DNA of 64,000 nucleotides from Pseudomonas sp. B33.4 (lineage in GTDB: Bacteria; Pseudomonadota; Gammaproteobacteria; Pseudomonadales; Pseudomonadaceae): the NCBI RefSeq assembly GCF_034555375.1, contig NZ_CP140706.1, positions 4,269,001 to 4,333,000 on the forward strand, given 5' to 3'. Made by a program: the position numbers and the translations under genes. How positions within the stretch are numbered: position 1 is the first letter of the stretch; each line of letters starts with the position of its first letter. This document shows, piece by piece, positions 1 to 9,817 of this stretch. A model generated the notes under the pieces. That model had not been told where the DNA came from. It worked only from the letters and a program-made list of their open reading frames with translations, and did not search any database.

Positions 1-20
1 TACAGACACTTAAGAGCCGC

Positions 21-50
21 TTTATAACAAGGGCTCTAAAAAACTGTCAA
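21..50 (-). promoter_or_regulatory. Strong sigma-70 promoter reading out of the window
   Basis: On the minus strand, TTGACA (50-45) and TATAAA (26-21) are separated by 18 bp, or 17 bp if TTATAA is taken as the -10. It lies just after the end of lon and points to the left edge. In pseudomonads hupB normally follows lon, so this is probably the hupB promoter; that gene is outside the window and the assignment is inference. Confidence 0.7.
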
Positions 51-74
51 GGAAGCCCCCCAGGCAAAAGCATA

Positions 75-2471
75 TTAATGCGTGCTAATTCTTTCCTTAG
101 AGTCAGACTCACGTTTTTCGTCCTTGGCAACTATCTCCGGAGCCACATCCGGCAAGGGCTCCGGCGCGTATTGCAGCGCAATTTGCAGGACCTCGTCAAT
201 CCATTTAACCGGTTTAATCTGCAGATCCTGCTTGATATTGTCAGGAATCTCCTTCAGATCACGCACGTTCTCTTCCGGAATAATCACGATCTTGATTCCG
301 CCGCGGTGAGCCGCCAGCAGTTTTTCCTTCAGACCACCAATCGCCAGCACTTGACCACGCAGAGTAATCTCGCCCGTCATGGCGACATCAGCGCGCACCG
401 GAATGCCGGTCAATGCCGACACCAGCGCCGTGCACATGCCTACACCGGCGCTAGGGCCGTCTTTCGGCGTCGCCCCTTCCGGCATGTGGATGTGCGTGTC
501 GCGCTTCTCGTGGAAGTCCAGAGGAATGCCCAGGCTCTTGGCGCGGCTGCGCACAACAGTGAGCGCGGCAGTGATCGATTCGACCATCACGTCGCCCAGC
601 GAACCGGTCTTGATCAACTGACCTTTACCCGGCACAACAGCGGCTTCGATGGTCAGCAATTCGCCGCCCACCTGCGTCCAGGCAAGGCCGGTTACCTGAC
701 CGATCTGATCCTGTTGCTCGGCCAGACCGTAACGGAATTTGCGCACACCGAGGAAATGTTCCAGCAGGTCAGCTGTCACTTTCACCGAGAAGCGTTTCTC
801 CATTGCGTGCTCTTTCACCGCCTTGCGGCAGACCTTGGCGATCTGACGTTCGAGGCCACGCACACCGGCTTCACGGGTGTAGTAACGGATGATGTCGCGG
901 ATCGCTTCTGCATCGAATTCCAGCTCGCCTTTCTTCAGACCATTGGCGGCGATCTGTTTTGGCGAAAGGTATTTGACGGCAATGTTGATCTTCTCGTCTT
1001 CGGTGTAGCCCGGCAGACGGATGACTTCCATGCGGTCAAGCAGCGCCGGCGGGATGTTCATCGAGTTCGAGGTGCACAGGAACATCACATCGGAGAGGTC
1101 GTAATCGACTTCCAGATAGTGGTCGTTGAAGTTGTGGTTTTGCTCTGGATCGAGCACTTCCAGCAACGCCGACGCCGGGTCGCCACGCATGTCGCTGCCC
1201 ATTTTGTCGATTTCATCGAGCAGGAACAGCGGGTTGCGCACCCCCACTTTTGTCATCTTTTGAATCAATCTTCCCGGCATCGAACCGATGTAAGTCCGAC
1301 GGTGACCTCGAATTTCCGCTTCATCACGCACGCCACCGAGGGCCATGCGCACGAACTTGCGGTTTGTGGCGTGGGCAATCGACTCTGCCAGCGAGGTTTT
1401 ACCCACGCCAGGAGGACCGACCAGGCACAACACCGGGCCACGGATTTTCTTCACGCGTTTTTGCACGGCGAGGTATTCAAGGATACGTTCCTTGACCTCT
1501 TCGAGGCCGTAGTGATCGGCATCGAGAATGTCTTCTGCGCGCGCCAGGTCCAGGCGAACCTTGCTCTGCGCCTTCCACGGCACTTGCACCAGCCAGTCGA
1601 TGTACGAGCGCACCACGGTGGCCTCAGCGGACATCGGCGACATTTGCTTGAGCTTGTTCAGCTCGGCAGTGGCTTTGGCCAACGCGTCTTTCGGTAGACC
1701 GGCAGCGTCGATACGCTTCTTCAGGTCTTCGATTTCGTTGTGGCCTTCGTCGCTGTCACCGAGCTCTTTCTGAATGGCCTTCATCTGCTCATTCAGGTAG
1801 TACTCGCGCTGACTGCGCTCCATTTGTTTTTTGACGCGACCACGAATGCGTTTTTCGACTTGCAGCAGGTCGATCTCAGCGTCCAGCAAGGCCAGAACGT
1901 GCTCGACCCGGGCCGACAAATCAATGATTTCGAGGATTTCCTGCTTCTGCTCGATTTTCAGCGCCATGTGCGCCGCCATGGTGTCGACCAGGCGACCCGG
2001 CTCATCGATGCTGTTGAGCGACGACAGGACTTCAGCCGGGACTTTCTTGCCCAACTGTACATATTGTTCGAACTGCGACAGCAGCGTGCGCACGAACACT
2101 TCGGATTCGCGCTCGGCGGCGTCGACTTCTTCGATCAGCGAGACTTCGGCACGGCAATGGCCGTCGACTTCGCTGAAGCGCTCGACCGTGCCGCGCTGCT
2201 CACCCTCAACCAGCACCTTGACGGTGCCGTCAGGCAGCTTGAGCAGTTGCAGCACAGTGGCGATGGTACCTACGCGATAGAGAGCGTCTTCACCGGGATC
2301 GTCGTCAGCCGGGTTTCTCTGGGCCAGCAGGAGGATCTGCTTGTCGCCCGTCATCGCGGCCTCGAGGGCTTCGATGGATTTCTCGCGCCCCACGAACAGC
2401 GGGATAACCATGTGCGGATAAACCACGACATCACGCAATGGCAGGAGAGGCAATTCGATGGTTGTCTTCAT
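75..2471 (-). CDS. lon: Lon ATP-dependent protease
   Basis: ATP-dependent serine protease of the cytoplasm (798 aa) that degrades misfolded and regulatory proteins. The N-terminal substrate-binding domain begins at [14 protein letters not shown]. The AAA+ module carries Walker [10 protein letters not shown] at about residue 350 and a Walker B LFLLDEID. The C-terminal protease domain has the catalytic serine in [11 protein letters not shown] near residue 680 and the following catalytic lysine region. Length matches the family. The ATG at 2471 follows AGAGG at good spacing. It is downstream of clpX but separated from it by a terminator, and has its own heat-shock-type promoter. The C-terminal 20 residues are charged and probably flexible. 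Confidence 0.98.
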   Translation of the reverse strand: MKTTIELPLLPLRDVVVYPHMVIPLFVGREKSIEALEAAMTGDKQILLLAQRNPADDDPGEDALYRVGTIATVLQLLKLPDGTVKVLVEGEQRGTVERFSEVDGHCRAEVSLIEEVDAAERESEVFVRTLLSQFEQYVQLGKKVPAEVLSSLNSIDEPGRLVDTMAAHMALKIEQKQEILEIIDLSARVEHVLALLDAEIDLLQVEKRIRGRVKKQMERSQREYYLNEQMKAIQKELGDSDEGHNEIEDLKKRIDAAGLPKDALAKATAELNKLKQMSPMSAEATVVRSYIDWLVQVPWKAQSKVRLDLARAEDILDADHYGLEEVKERILEYLAVQKRVKKIRGPVLCLVGPPGVGKTSLAESIAHATNRKFVRMALGGVRDEAEIRGHRRTYIGSMPGRLIQKMTKVGVRNPLFLLDEIDKMGSDMRGDPASALLEVLDPEQNHNFNDHYLEVDYDLSDVMFLCTSNSMNIPPALLDRMEVIRLPGYTEDEKINIAVKYLSPKQIAANGLKKGELEFDAEAIRDIIRYYTREAGVRGLERQIAKVCRKAVKEHAMEKRFSVKVTADLLEHFLGVRKFRYGLAEQQDQIGQVTGLAWTQVGGELLTIEAAVVPGKGQLIKTGSLGDVMVESITAALTVVRSRAKSLGIPLDFHEKRDTHIHMPEGATPKDGPSAGVGMCTALVSALTGIPVRADVAMTGEITLRGQVLAIGGLKEKLLAAHRGGIKIVIIPEENVRDLKEIPDNIKQDLQIKPVKWIDEVLQIALQYAPEPLPDVAPEIVAKDEKRESDSKERISTH

Positions 2472-2529
2472 GATTTCGCCTCTACGGCGGCCATATGGCC
2501 GTAATCAGATGGAATTGAGCTTGAAACCA

Positions 2530-2558
2530 AGATGGGGGCTGCCTTGAAAAAAAACAAG
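2530..2558 (-). promoter_or_regulatory. RpoH (sigma-32) type promoter of lon
   Basis: The minus strand shows CTTGTTT (2558-2552), a 14-bp spacer and CCCCATCT (2537-2530). The -10 matches the sigma-32 consensus CCCCATnT exactly; the -35 keeps the CTTG core. The lon start is about 60 bp further down. Heat-shock control of lon by RpoH is established in gammaproteobacteria, so the reading is well motivated. Confidence 0.7.
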
Positions 2559-2584
2559 CGCAAAGCGGATGTAAAAAACGACAT

Positions 2585-2613
2585 AAAAAAAAAGAGGCCC
2601 GAAGGCCCCTTCT
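2585..2613 (-). terminator. Rho-independent terminator after clpX
   Basis: On the minus strand a GGGGCC/GGCCTC stem with a TTCG tetraloop is followed by nine T residues. It starts about 20 bp after the clpX stop and separates clpX from lon, so lon expression depends mainly on its own promoter. Confidence 0.88.
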
Positions 2614-2634
2614 TTGTTGCGGCGCGGTGGACGC

Positions 2635-3918
2635 TTACGCGTCCGGCGCTGCCTTGGCGGTCGGCTCACTGTTTTCGTAGATATACAGTGGCTTGGACTT
2701 GCCTTCGATCACGCTTTCATCGATCACGACTTTGCTCACCTCGGACTGCGAGGGGATTTCATACATCGTGTCGAGCAGTACACCTTCGAGAATCGAACGC
2801 AGGCCACGGGCACCGGTTTTACGCTCCAGGGCACGCTTGGCGACCGACTTCAGCGCGTCTGTGCGGAACTCCAGATCCACGCCTTCCATCTCGAACAGCT
2901 TGGCATACTGTTTGGTCAGAGCATTTTTCGGCTCGGTGAGGATCTGCATCAGCGCAGCCTCGTCCAGCTCGTCCAGCGTCGCGAGGACCGGCAGACGACC
3001 GACGAACTCTGGGATCAGACCGAACTTGACCAGATCGTCAGGCTCAACTTCACGCAGGGATTCACCGACTTTCTTGCCTTCTTCCTTGCTGCGCACTTCT
3101 GCGTTGAAGCCGATGCCGCCCTTGGTGGAACGGTTTTGAATAACCTTTTCCAGACCGGAGAACGCACCACCGCAGATGAACAGGATGTTACGGGTGTCGA
3201 CCTGCAGGAACTCCTGCTGCGGGTGCTTGCGACCACCTTGCGGCGGTACGGAAGCGACCGTACCTTCGATCAACTTCAGCAAGGCCTGTTGCACGCCTTC
3301 ACCGGAAACGTCCCGGGTGATCGACGGGTTGTCAGACTTGCGGGAAATCTTGTCGATTTCATCGATGTAGACAATACCCATCTGGGCTTTCTCTACGTCG
3401 TAATCGCATTTCTGCAGCAGCTTCTGAATGATGTTCTCGACATCTTCACCTACGTAACCCGCCTCTGTGAGGGTGGTTGCGTCGGCGATGGTGAACGGAA
3501 CGTTCAGCAAGCGGGCCAGTGTTTCGGCCAGCAGGGTTTTACCGGAGCCTGTCGGGCCGATCAGCAGGATGTTGCTCTTGCCGAGTTCGACGTCGTCAGC
3601 CTTCTTGTCACGCTGGTTCAGGCGCTTGTAGTGGTTGTACACCGCTACGGCCAGAACCTTCTTCGCACGCTCCTGGCCAATGACGTACTGGTCTAGGATG
3701 CCGCTGATTTCTTTAGGCGAAGGCAATTTATGCGCGCTGCTCTCGGCCTGGGCTTCCTGCACCTCCTCGCGGATGATGTCATTGCACAGGTCGACGCACT
3801 CGTCGCAGATAAAGACCGAGGGGCCGGCAATCAATTTGCGCACTTCATGCTGGCTTTTGCCACAGAAGGAGCAATAGAGCAGCTTGCCGTTGTCCTCGCC
3901 GTTGCGGGTGTCAGTCAT
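2635..3918 (-). CDS. clpX: ATP-dependent protease unfoldase subunit ClpX
   Basis: Hexameric AAA+ unfoldase (427 aa) that recognises substrates and feeds them to ClpP. The N-terminal C4 zinc domain has cysteines at 16, 19, 38 and 41. The AAA+ domain has Walker A GPTGSGKT and Walker [10 protein letters not shown], and the ClpP-docking loop is seen as GGIGF. The frame is open 11 codons further upstream, but [12 protein letters not shown] is the start conserved in the family and fits the usual length. It lies 112 bp downstream of clpP, with a small hairpin between, and is probably co-transcribed with clpP. Confidence 0.97.
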   Translation of the reverse strand: MTDTRNGEDNGKLLYCSFCGKSQHEVRKLIAGPSVFICDECVDLCNDIIREEVQEAQAESSAHKLPSPKEISGILDQYVIGQERAKKVLAVAVYNHYKRLNQRDKKADDVELGKSNILLIGPTGSGKTLLAETLARLLNVPFTIADATTLTEAGYVGEDVENIIQKLLQKCDYDVEKAQMGIVYIDEIDKISRKSDNPSITRDVSGEGVQQALLKLIEGTVASVPPQGGRKHPQQEFLQVDTRNILFICGGAFSGLEKVIQNRSTKGGIGFNAEVRSKEEGKKVGESLREVEPDDLVKFGLIPEFVGRLPVLATLDELDEAALMQILTEPKNALTKQYAKLFEMEGVDLEFRTDALKSVAKRALERKTGARGLRSILEGVLLDTMYEIPSQSEVSKVVIDESVIEGKSKPLYIYENSEPTAKAAPDA

Positions 3919-3966
3919 TCGTTCGATCCAAATCCGATAGGCTTGCAACACAAGATGAAGGCTATT

Positions 3967-3986
3967 GCGGGCTTTTTCAAGCCCGC
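3967..3986 (-). other. Hairpin in the clpP-clpX gap
   Basis: An 8-bp inverted repeat, GCGGGCTT and its complement, with a 4-nt loop lies between clpP and clpX. There is no T-run on the minus strand, so it is more likely an mRNA-stability or partial-attenuation element than a terminator. Confidence 0.4.
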
Positions 3987-4030
3987 CGCTGATCAGACAA
4001 GCCGACCAAGCCTATTTTGAGCTGCTTATT

Positions 4031-4666
4031 TTAAGCTGGGCGCTGGTTGATCACTTCGTCGATCAGGCCATATTCCTTCGCAGCTTCTGCACTCATGAAG
4101 TTGTCGCGATTGGTGTCGCGCTCGATTTCTTCCAGAGTACGCCCGCTGTGCTTGGCCATCAGCGTGTTCAGACGCTCGCGAATGAAGAGGATTTCCTTGG
4201 CATGGATTTCGATGTCCGACGCCTGGCCCTGGAAACCGCCCAGTGGCTGGTGAATCATCACGCGCGAGTTCGGCAGGCAGAAACGCTTGCCCGGGGCACC
4301 TGCAGTCAGCAGGAACGCGCCCATGCTGCAGGCCTGACCGATGCAGGTGGTCGATACGTTCGGCTTGATGAACTGCATGGTGTCGTAGATCGACATGCCT
4401 GCTGTCACCGAACCGCCCGGAGAGTTGATGTAGAGATGGATGTCCTTGTCCGGGTTTTCCGCTTCAAGGAACAGCAGTTGCGCGCAGATCAGGTTGGCCA
4501 TGTAGTCCTCTACCGGACCAACCAGAAAGATCACTCGCTCCTTGAGCAGGCGCGAATAGATGTCATAGGCGCGTTCGCCACGAGCAGATTGCTCGACAAC
4601 CATCGGGACCAGGCCGCCGGCGGCCTGGATATCAGAGTTCTGCTGAATATAAGAATTACGGAACAT
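4031..4666 (-). CDS. clpP: ATP-dependent Clp protease proteolytic subunit ClpP
   Basis: Serine peptidase (211 aa) that forms the tetradecameric proteolytic barrel used by ClpX and ClpA. The catalytic triad is visible: Ser114 in GQACSMGAF, His139 in MIHQPLGG and Asp188 in DTNRDNF. The oxyanion loop SPGGS is intact. The frame stays open 14 codons upstream, but that ATG lies inside a perfect palindrome at 4707-4732, while [10 protein letters not shown] has a GGAG upstream and is the family start. A short N-terminal propeptide is probably removed after synthesis. The gene sits between tig and clpX in the usual order. Confidence 0.97.
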   Translation of the reverse strand: MFRNSYIQQNSDIQAAGGLVPMVVEQSARGERAYDIYSRLLKERVIFLVGPVEDYMANLICAQLLFLEAENPDKDIHLYINSPGGSVTAGMSIYDTMQFIKPNVSTTCIGQACSMGAFLLTAGAPGKRFCLPNSRVMIHQPLGGFQGQASDIEIHAKEILFIRERLNTLMAKHSGRTLEEIERDTNRDNFMSAEAAKEYGLIDEVINQRPA

Positions 4667-4706
4667 GCTCTGCAGTCGCTCCCAAATAGTTATGTCTTGA
4701 ATACGC

Positions 4707-4732
4707 ATAAGCCAGCTCGAGAGCTGGCTTAT
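4707..4732. other. Perfect 26-bp palindrome between tig and clpP
   Basis: ATAAGCCAGCTC is followed by GA and then its exact complement. It covers the possible upstream ATG of clpP at 4708-4706. It has no T-run, so in RNA it would form a 12-bp hairpin just 5' of the clpP ribosome-binding region. It may act in processing or in setting the tig-to-clpP ratio; this role is inference. Confidence 0.6.
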
Positions 4733-4759
4733 GGTGTGTACTTCTTAACGCAGAATCAA

Positions 4760-6070
4760 TCAGTCGGCTGCTGGAGCTTCTACCGGCTTGACTGCTTCTT
4801 CGTAAGAGACCGCTTTGTCGGTCACACTAGCTTTCTGCAGAACAGTATCCACAACTTGTTCTTCCAGCACAACCGAACGTACTTCGTTCAGTTGCTGCTC
4901 GTTTTTGTAGTACCACGACACAACCTGCTCAGGCTCTTGATAAGCAGAGGCCATTTCCTGAATCATTTCGCGAACGCGAGCTTCGTCAGGCTTCAGGTCG
5001 AATTGCTTGACCACTTCAGCAACGATCAGACCCAGCACAACGCGGCGCTTGGCTTGCTCTTCGAACAGCTCGGCCGGCAGTTGATCAGGCTTGATGTTGC
5101 CGCCGAACTGCTGAACAGCCTGCACGCGCAGACGGTCAACTTCGTTGGACAGCAGCGCCTTCGGCACTTCGATCGGGTTGGTGGCCAGCAGACCGTCCAT
5201 TACCTGATTCTTGACCTTGGATTTGATCGCCTGACGCAGTTCACGCTCCATGTTCTTGCGAACTTCGGTGCGGAAACCGTCGATGCCGCTTTCCTTGATG
5301 CCGAATTGAGCGAAGAACTCTTCGTTCAGTTCTGGCAGCTTAGGCTCGGAAACAGTGTTGACGGTCACGGTGAACTCGGCGGTTTTGCCAGCCAGGTCCA
5401 GGTTCTGATAGTCCTCTGGGAAGGTCAGGTTCAGAACGCGTTCTTCGCCAGCCTTAGCACCTACCAGACCTTCTTCGAAGCCCGGGATCATGCGACCGGA
5501 ACCCAGCACCAGCTGAGTGCCCTTGGCGGAGCCGCCAGCGAATACTTCGCCGTCAACCTTGCCAACGAAATCGATGTTCAGTTGGTCTTCGTTCTGGGCA
5601 GCACGGTCGGCCACTTCAAAACGGGTGTTCTGCTTGCGCAGGATGTCGAGCATTTTGTCCAGGTCAGCGTCAGCCACGTCAGCGCTCAGGCGCTCAACGG
5701 TGATGCCTTCGAAACCGGCAACGGTGAACTCAGGGAACACTTCGAATACAGCAACGTATTCCAGATCCTTGCCAGCTTCGAGCGATTTTGGCTCGATCGA
5801 TGGCGAACCCGCCGGGTTCAGCTTCTGCTCAACCACAGCTTCGTAGAAGGAGGACTGGATCACGTCGCCGACAGCTTCCTGACGAGCATCAGCACCGAAA
5901 CGGCGCTTGATTTCGCTCATTGGCACTTTGCCTGGACGGAAGCCAGCAATCTTGGCCTTTTGGGCAGTCTGCTGCAGACGCTTGTTGACCTGAGTCTCGA
6001 TGCGCTCAGCCGGCACGGTGACGCTCATGCGGCGCTCGAGAGCAGTAGTATTTTCAACAGAAACTTGCAT
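4760..6070 (-). CDS. tig: Trigger factor, ribosome-associated chaperone
   Basis: Ribosome-bound chaperone with peptidyl-prolyl isomerase activity (436 aa). The N-terminal ribosome-binding domain contains the signature GFRPGKVPM near residue 45. The FKBP-like PPIase domain occupies roughly 150-240 ([16 protein letters not shown]), followed by the helical C-terminal chaperone domain. Length is normal. The frame extends 21 codons upstream, but [15 protein letters not shown] has a GAGGAAT ribosome-binding site and matches the family start. First gene of the tig-clpP-clpX block. Confidence 0.97.
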   Translation of the reverse strand: MQVSVENTTALERRMSVTVPAERIETQVNKRLQQTAQKAKIAGFRPGKVPMSEIKRRFGADARQEAVGDVIQSSFYEAVVEQKLNPAGSPSIEPKSLEAGKDLEYVAVFEVFPEFTVAGFEGITVERLSADVADADLDKMLDILRKQNTRFEVADRAAQNEDQLNIDFVGKVDGEVFAGGSAKGTQLVLGSGRMIPGFEEGLVGAKAGEERVLNLTFPEDYQNLDLAGKTAEFTVTVNTVSEPKLPELNEEFFAQFGIKESGIDGFRTEVRKNMERELRQAIKSKVKNQVMDGLLATNPIEVPKALLSNEVDRLRVQAVQQFGGNIKPDQLPAELFEEQAKRRVVLGLIVAEVVKQFDLKPDEARVREMIQEMASAYQEPEQVVSWYYKNEQQLNEVRSVVLEEQVVDTVLQKASVTDKAVSYEEAVKPVEAPAAD

Positions 6071-6429
6071 GGATATTCCTCGTTGCACAGACGTTAGCCG
6101 GCCGTTTCCGACCCCAGAATCAAGGGCATGCATTCTAGTGGGTCAAACTCAAGAAGTCACCCTACTGAAAACGGGTAAAAAAACAGCAGGCATTTTATCG
6201 GGACCGCTACACCAGTGCAGCGCGCCCCACAGGCGAATACAACCAATCTCGCCAGGGCTCTGCGCCAACCGCTTCTATATATAGAAGAGTTGCCAATCAC
6301 TCCCTGACGGCCGTTCTTGCAAGCAAGTCCGGCGAGCAGCGCAGCATCATCGAGCAACATAAATACGACGAAGCGCCCTGCCCCTGCGCCCCGAAACCGG
6401 CGACCGCCGGTTTTCAGAACCGCTAAAAC
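6071..6429. other. Intergenic region upstream of tig
   Basis: About 360 bases between tig and the tRNA terminator with no convincing gene. It must hold the tig promoter; an AT-rich stretch around 6270-6280 is the likeliest place, but I could not find a well-spaced -35/-10 pair. Short open frames here have no ribosome-binding site and no recognisable product. Confidence 0.5.
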
Positions 6430-6464
6430 AAAAAAGGCGCCAGACTGTTAAATCTGGCGCCTTT
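6430..6464 (-). terminator. Terminator of the tRNA operon
   Basis: On the minus strand AAAGGCGCCAGA pairs with TCTGGCGCCTTT, followed by a T-run. It lies immediately after the last tRNA-His and ends the Arg-His-Leu-His transcript. A second copy of the same stem at 6727-6758 lacks the T-run. Confidence 0.9.
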
Positions 6465-6471
6465 CGAAATA

Positions 6472-6548
6472 TGGGGTGGACGATGGGGATCGAACCCACG
6501 ACAACGGGAGTCACAATCCCGTGCTCTACCAACTGAGCTACGCCCACC
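6472..6548 (-). tRNA. tRNA-His (GTG), distal copy
   Basis: A 77-nt cloverleaf with anticodon GTG in loop TTGTGAC, the extra 5' G(-1) typical of tRNA-His, a T-arm with GGTTCGATC and encoded CCA. It is identical in the mature region to the copy at 6766-6842. Confidence 0.97.
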
Positions 6549-6624
6549 ATATTGCGTAACAAAAAAGCCAAACAACTTCTTTGTTGAAACCTCACCAGCC
6601 CGAAGACATGAATGAAGCTTTAAT

Positions 6625-6709
6625 TGGTGCGGATGAAGAGACTCGAACTCTTACGCCTCGCGGCGCTGGAACCTAAATCCAGTGTGTCTACCAATTCCAC
6701 CACATCCGC
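6625..6709 (-). tRNA. tRNA-Leu (TAG)
   Basis: An 85-nt class II tRNA with a long variable arm, anticodon TAG in loop TTTAGGT, acceptor GCGGATG/CATCCGC and encoded CCA. It lies between the two tRNA-His genes. Confidence 0.96.
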
Positions 6710-6726
6710 AGGTGAAGCTTTAAAGC

Positions 6727-6853
6727 AAAGGCGCCAGACTGTTACATCTGGCGCCTTTCGAAATATGGGGTGGACGATGGGGATCGAACCCACGACAACG
6801 GGAGTCACAATCCCGTGCTCTACCAACTGAGCTACGCCCACCATATCGCGTTA
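6727..6853 (-). repeat. Direct repeat of the tRNA-His plus terminator unit
   Basis: This block repeats 6433-6559, 294 bp away, with only a few mismatches. It covers the terminator stem, the spacer and the whole tRNA-His. In this copy the stem GGCGCCAGA is kept, but the T-run has become TTTGCTTTAAAG, which should allow read-through into tRNA-Leu. Confidence 0.9.
6766..6842 (-). tRNA. tRNA-His (GTG), proximal copy
   Basis: Same sequence and fold as the copy at 6472-6548: anticodon GTG, G(-1), encoded CCA. It is part of a recent-looking 120-bp duplication. Confidence 0.97.
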
Positions 6854-6873
6854 CTTGTGCCAAAGCTGCCTAA

Positions 6874-6950
6874 TGGCGCACCCGGCAGGACTCGAACCTG
6901 CGACCATCCGCTTAGAAGGCGGATGCTCTATCCAGCTGAGCTACGGGCGC
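6874..6950 (-). tRNA. tRNA-Arg (TCT)
   Basis: A 77-nt cloverleaf with anticodon TCT in loop CTTCTAA, acceptor GCGCCCG/CGGGTGC with one G-T pair, discriminator G and encoded CCA. First gene of the tRNA operon, which reads leftwards. Confidence 0.96.
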
Positions 6951-7065
6951 CTTATTAATCTGTACTCTTAAAGGACTACAAACTAAGTGCTTTCCAGTGT
7001 TGCAGAACCTTGATTCCGCTTCACCTTCTTAACCAGTGCTAGGCTGTGCCCGACAAGTGCGACGA

Positions 7066-7094
7066 ATAGTATAGAGCGCTCCGAAGGTCGTCAA
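7066..7094 (-). promoter_or_regulatory. Promoter of the tRNA operon
   Basis: Minus strand: TTGACG (7094-7089), 17-bp spacer, TACTAT (7071-7066; an alternative TATACT overlaps it), then a GC-rich discriminator TCGTCGC. This is the layout of a stringently controlled stable-RNA promoter, about 115 bp ahead of tRNA-Arg. Confidence 0.75.
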
Positions 7095-7225
7095 ATCCTT
7101 TTTGAAAAAAATTCATTTAATTAAAGGAGTTAGAGGAATTTGCTGACCAAGCGCCTTTGCCCTCACCGCTCGACATGCGAGAATGCGTTCTCATTTTTTC
7201 CCCTCTCGATGGTTAATCACGCGCA

Positions 7226-8080
7226 ATGACTGCACAACTAATCGACGGCAAATCGATCGCCGCCAGCCTGCGCCAGCAGATCGCCCAACGAGTTGCCGAG
7301 CGTCGCCAGCAAGGCCTGCGCACTCCCGGCCTCGCGGTGATCCTGGTCGGCAGCGATCCTGCCTCTCAGGTTTATGTCTCGCACAAGCGTAAAGACTGTG
7401 AAGAGGTTGGCTTCCTCTCTCAAGCCTACGACCTGCCTTCCGACACCACGCAAGACGCGTTGACCGATCTGATCGATCGCCTCAACGACGACCCTGCAAT
7501 CGACGGCATCCTGCTTCAGTTGCCGCTGCCCGAGCATCTGGACGCCTCCAGACTGCTGGAGCGCATCCGTCCGGACAAAGACGTCGATGGTTTCCATCCT
7601 TATAACGTCGGCCGTCTGGCCCAGCGGATTCCGCTGCTGCGCCCATGCACGCCGAAAGGCATCATGACGCTGCTGGAAAGCACCGGTGCTGATCTGTATG
7701 GCATGGACGCAGTGGTCGTCGGCGCTTCCAACATCGTCGGTCGCCCGATGGCGATGGAACTGTTGCTGGCCGGTTGCACCGTAACCGTGACCCACCGCTT
7801 CACCAAGGATCTCGCCGGCCATGTCGGCCGCGCCGACCTGGTGGTCGTGGCCGCCGGCAAGCCGGGCCTGGTGAAGGGCGAGTGGATCAAGGAAGGCGCG
7901 ATCGTGATCGACGTCGGCATCAACCGTCAGGACGACGGCAAACTGGTCGGTGACGTTGTTTACGAAACCGCCCTGCCCCGCGCTGGCTGGATCACGCCGG
8001 TGCCGGGTGGCGTTGGTCCGATGACCCGCGCCTGCCTGCTGGAAAACACTCTTTATGCGGCAGAAACCCTGCACGCCTGA
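7226..8080 (+). CDS. folD: Bifunctional methylene-THF dehydrogenase/methenyl-THF cyclohydrolase
   Basis: Cytoplasmic one-carbon enzyme (284 aa) interconverting 5,10-methylene-, methenyl- and 10-formyl-tetrahydrofolate with NADP. The catalytic lysine is Lys54 in [14 protein letters not shown]. The signature QLPLPEH follows at about residue 98, and the Rossmann motif [13 protein letters not shown] at about 165-177. PGGVGPMT near the C-terminus completes the family pattern. The start is the ATG after a weak ribosome-binding site; length agrees with the family. It diverges from the tRNA operon and ends in its own terminator. Confidence 0.97.
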   Translation: MTAQLIDGKSIAASLRQQIAQRVAERRQQGLRTPGLAVILVGSDPASQVYVSHKRKDCEEVGFLSQAYDLPSDTTQDALTDLIDRLNDDPAIDGILLQLPLPEHLDASRLLERIRPDKDVDGFHPYNVGRLAQRIPLLRPCTPKGIMTLLESTGADLYGMDAVVVGASNIVGRPMAMELLLAGCTVTVTHRFTKDLAGHVGRADLVVVAAGKPGLVKGEWIKEGAIVIDVGINRQDDGKLVGDVVYETALPRAGWITPVPGGVGPMTRACLLENTLYAAETLHA

Positions 8081-8101
8081 TCGGTACTTTCAGCAATAAG
8101 A

Positions 8102-8126
8102 AAAACCCGCCTTGTGCGGGTTTTTT
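8102..8126 (+). terminator. Terminator of folD
   Basis: AACCCGC/GCGGGTT stem with a short loop and T6 directly after folD. Confidence 0.9.
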
Positions 8127-8310
8127 CATGCCTGAGAAAAAACTGTAACCGTTCGCCGGAAACCCCTCTTTTTACAGGCCTTTTCACGAGATTTTCAGGT
8201 CACTCAAACAACCATCGACAGATCTTCAGCCATACTCCTAGAATGCGACGCTTTGAAGAAATAACCCGTTACAAACTAACGGAATATCCAACTTTTATGA
8301 GTTCGCCCGC

Positions 8311-9249
8311 GTGAAAATTCGTCTTTCGATTCTGAGCCTGTTTTTTGCAGTTTCAGGCACTTTCATCACGCCAACGATCAACGCTGCGGAAACCACCGCT
8401 GCCCCACGCGACGCTTCGACCCTGAAGATCGCCTCCGGCAGCGCCCTGCTCATGGATATGCAGACCAACAAAGTCATCTACTCCAGCAACCCTGACGTGA
8501 TCGTGCCGATCGCCTCTGTCAGCAAGTTGATGACCGGTTTGGTAGTGGTTGAAGCCCGGCAAAACATGGACGAATGGATCAATGTCGATATCAGCAGCAC
8601 ACCGGAAATGCGCGGTGTGTTCTCCCGAGTCAAACTCAAGAGTGAGTTGCCGCGTCGCGAGATGCTGCTGATCGCCTTGATGTCTTCGGAGAACCGCGCA
8701 GCCGCCAGTCTGGCGCACCACTATCCGGGTGGCTACGCAGCCTTCATCGCAGCCATGAACGCCAAGGCTAAAGCGCTGGGCATGACCAGCACGCACTTCG
8801 TCGAGCCGACGGGCCTGTCGGAACGTAACGTTTCCACCGCCCGCGACCTGAGCAAGCTGCTGGTGGCCGCGCATAAGTACCCGCTCCTCAGTGAACTGAC
8901 CACCACCAAGGAAAAAACCGTGTCGTTCCGCAAACCCAATTACACCCTGGGTTTCCGCAATACCGATCACTTGGTCAATAAAGCCGACTGGGACATCAAG
9001 ATCACCAAAACCGGCTTCACCAACCCCGCCGGACATTGCCTGGTTCTGGTGACCAGAATGGGCAACCGCCCGGTCGCTTTGGTGATTCTCGACGCGTTCG
9101 GCAAGTACACCCACTTTGCCGATGCCAGCCGCATCCGTAGCTGGGTGGAAACCGGTCGAAGCGCCAACGTTCCAGCGGTGGCTCAACAATACAAGGCCGA
9201 GAAGAACCTCAAGTCGCGCCAGAGCGGCGTGGTTGAAGCCTCGAAGTAA
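8311..9249 (+). CDS. pbpG: D-alanyl-D-alanine endopeptidase (PBP7 family)
   Basis: Periplasmic penicillin-binding protein (312 aa) that cleaves D-Ala-diaminopimelate cross-links during peptidoglycan remodelling. A signal peptide ends near NAA-ET at residue 26. The peptidase S11 motifs are complete: SVSK at 69-72 with the nucleophile Ser69, SEN at 126-128, and KTG at 233-235. The start is GTG at 8311; the ATG at 8297 meets a stop after five codons and is not usable. Monocistronic, with a terminator directly after it. Confidence 0.92.
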   Translation: MKIRLSILSLFFAVSGTFITPTINAAETTAAPRDASTLKIASGSALLMDMQTNKVIYSSNPDVIVPIASVSKLMTGLVVVEARQNMDEWINVDISSTPEMRGVFSRVKLKSELPRREMLLIALMSSENRAAASLAHHYPGGYAAFIAAMNAKAKALGMTSTHFVEPTGLSERNVSTARDLSKLLVAAHKYPLLSELTTTKEKTVSFRKPNYTLGFRNTDHLVNKADWDIKITKTGFTNPAGHCLVLVTRMGNRPVALVILDAFGKYTHFADASRIRSWVETGRSANVPAVAQQYKAEKNLKSRQSGVVEASK

Positions 9250-9262
9250 TACGCCACCCAAG

Positions 9263-9292
9263 AAAAAGCCCCGAATCTTCGGGGCTTTTTTT
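9263..9292 (+). terminator. Terminator of pbpG
   Basis: AAGCCCCGAA/TTCGGGGCTT stem followed by a long T-run. It lies between pbpG and the convergent small gene at 9303, and the A-run on the other side lets it work in both directions. Confidence 0.9.
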
Positions 9293-9302
9293 CATCTGTA
9301 AA

Positions 9303-9509
9303 TCAGTCATTGGGCAGCGGCATCTTGTCGTCATCGGGGATGCCATCACCTGCACTCGGATCACGCGAAGGCTCGGGGGTCAGCACATTAGGCCGAGCCA
9401 TCGGGTCGCGCATCGGGCTGTCCGGGTCCAGCACCGGATCAATCTCTGGCTCCGGCGTCGTGGGTACGCTGTCAGGTTTCTGATCATCGAAGCTTGAATC
9501 GGTACTCAT
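9303..9509 (-). CDS. Small acidic proline-rich protein
   Basis: A 68-aa protein rich in Asp, Pro and Ser with no hydrophobic core, so probably disordered. It starts MSTDSSFDDQKP and contains repeated DP pairs, including DPDSP. The ATG follows GAGGTGCGT, the same leader seen in front of the similar gene at 26361. It lies 12 bp downstream of the related gene at 9522-9728 and shares the DPDSP motif with it. Function unknown; I recognise it only as a type of short protein common in Pseudomonas. Confidence 0.7.
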   Translation of the reverse strand: MSTDSSFDDQKPDSVPTTPEPEIDPVLDPDSPMRDPMARPNVLTPEPSRDPSAGDGIPDDDKMPLPND

Positions 9510-9521
9510 ACGCACCTCGCA

Positions 9522-9728
9522 TCAAGGTTTCAGATTGGCTAACGGGTCATAAGGTTTGGCCGGTTTCTTGGCATTCTCGCCGGGCTCGACGTCGAGAGGC
9601 GCTTTGGCGGGGCCGACAGGATCGACTTGCGGATCATCAAGATCGGGCGAGTCCGGATCGAACCCCAAATCATCTCCCGAGGAATGCTCGGAGGAATGCG
9701 GGCCTTTAGCTGCTGGGGAATCTTTCAT
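9522..9728 (-). CDS. Small acidic proline-rich protein
   Basis: A 68-aa hydrophilic protein beginning MKDSPAAKGP, with a central acidic DP-rich part (FDPDSPDLDDPQVDP) and a basic C-terminus. A strong ribosome-binding site AGGAGGCGAT precedes the ATG. It may be the Pseudomonas family labelled DUF6021, from memory and not certain. It probably forms a two-gene unit with the following gene at 9303-9509. No function can be assigned. Confidence 0.75.
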   Translation of the reverse strand: MKDSPAAKGPHSSEHSSGDDLGFDPDSPDLDDPQVDPVGPAKAPLDVEPGENAKKPAKPYDPLANLKP

Positions 9729-9817
9729 ATCGCCTCCTGATTCACCCGCAAAACACGGGATGTATAAGTAGGAGGCTTGCCGGGCGCAGTCGTGCGCGGC
9801 AGATGACGAACGGAAAC

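Noticed and set aside
78..1697. A 539-codon open frame on the plus strand opposite lon
   Set aside because: It is antisense to a certain gene, has no family features, and arises from GC-rich codon periodicity.
3965..6097. A 710-codon open frame on the plus strand opposite clpP and tig
   Set aside because: It covers two certain genes and an intergenic hairpin on the other strand; composition is that of a shadow frame.
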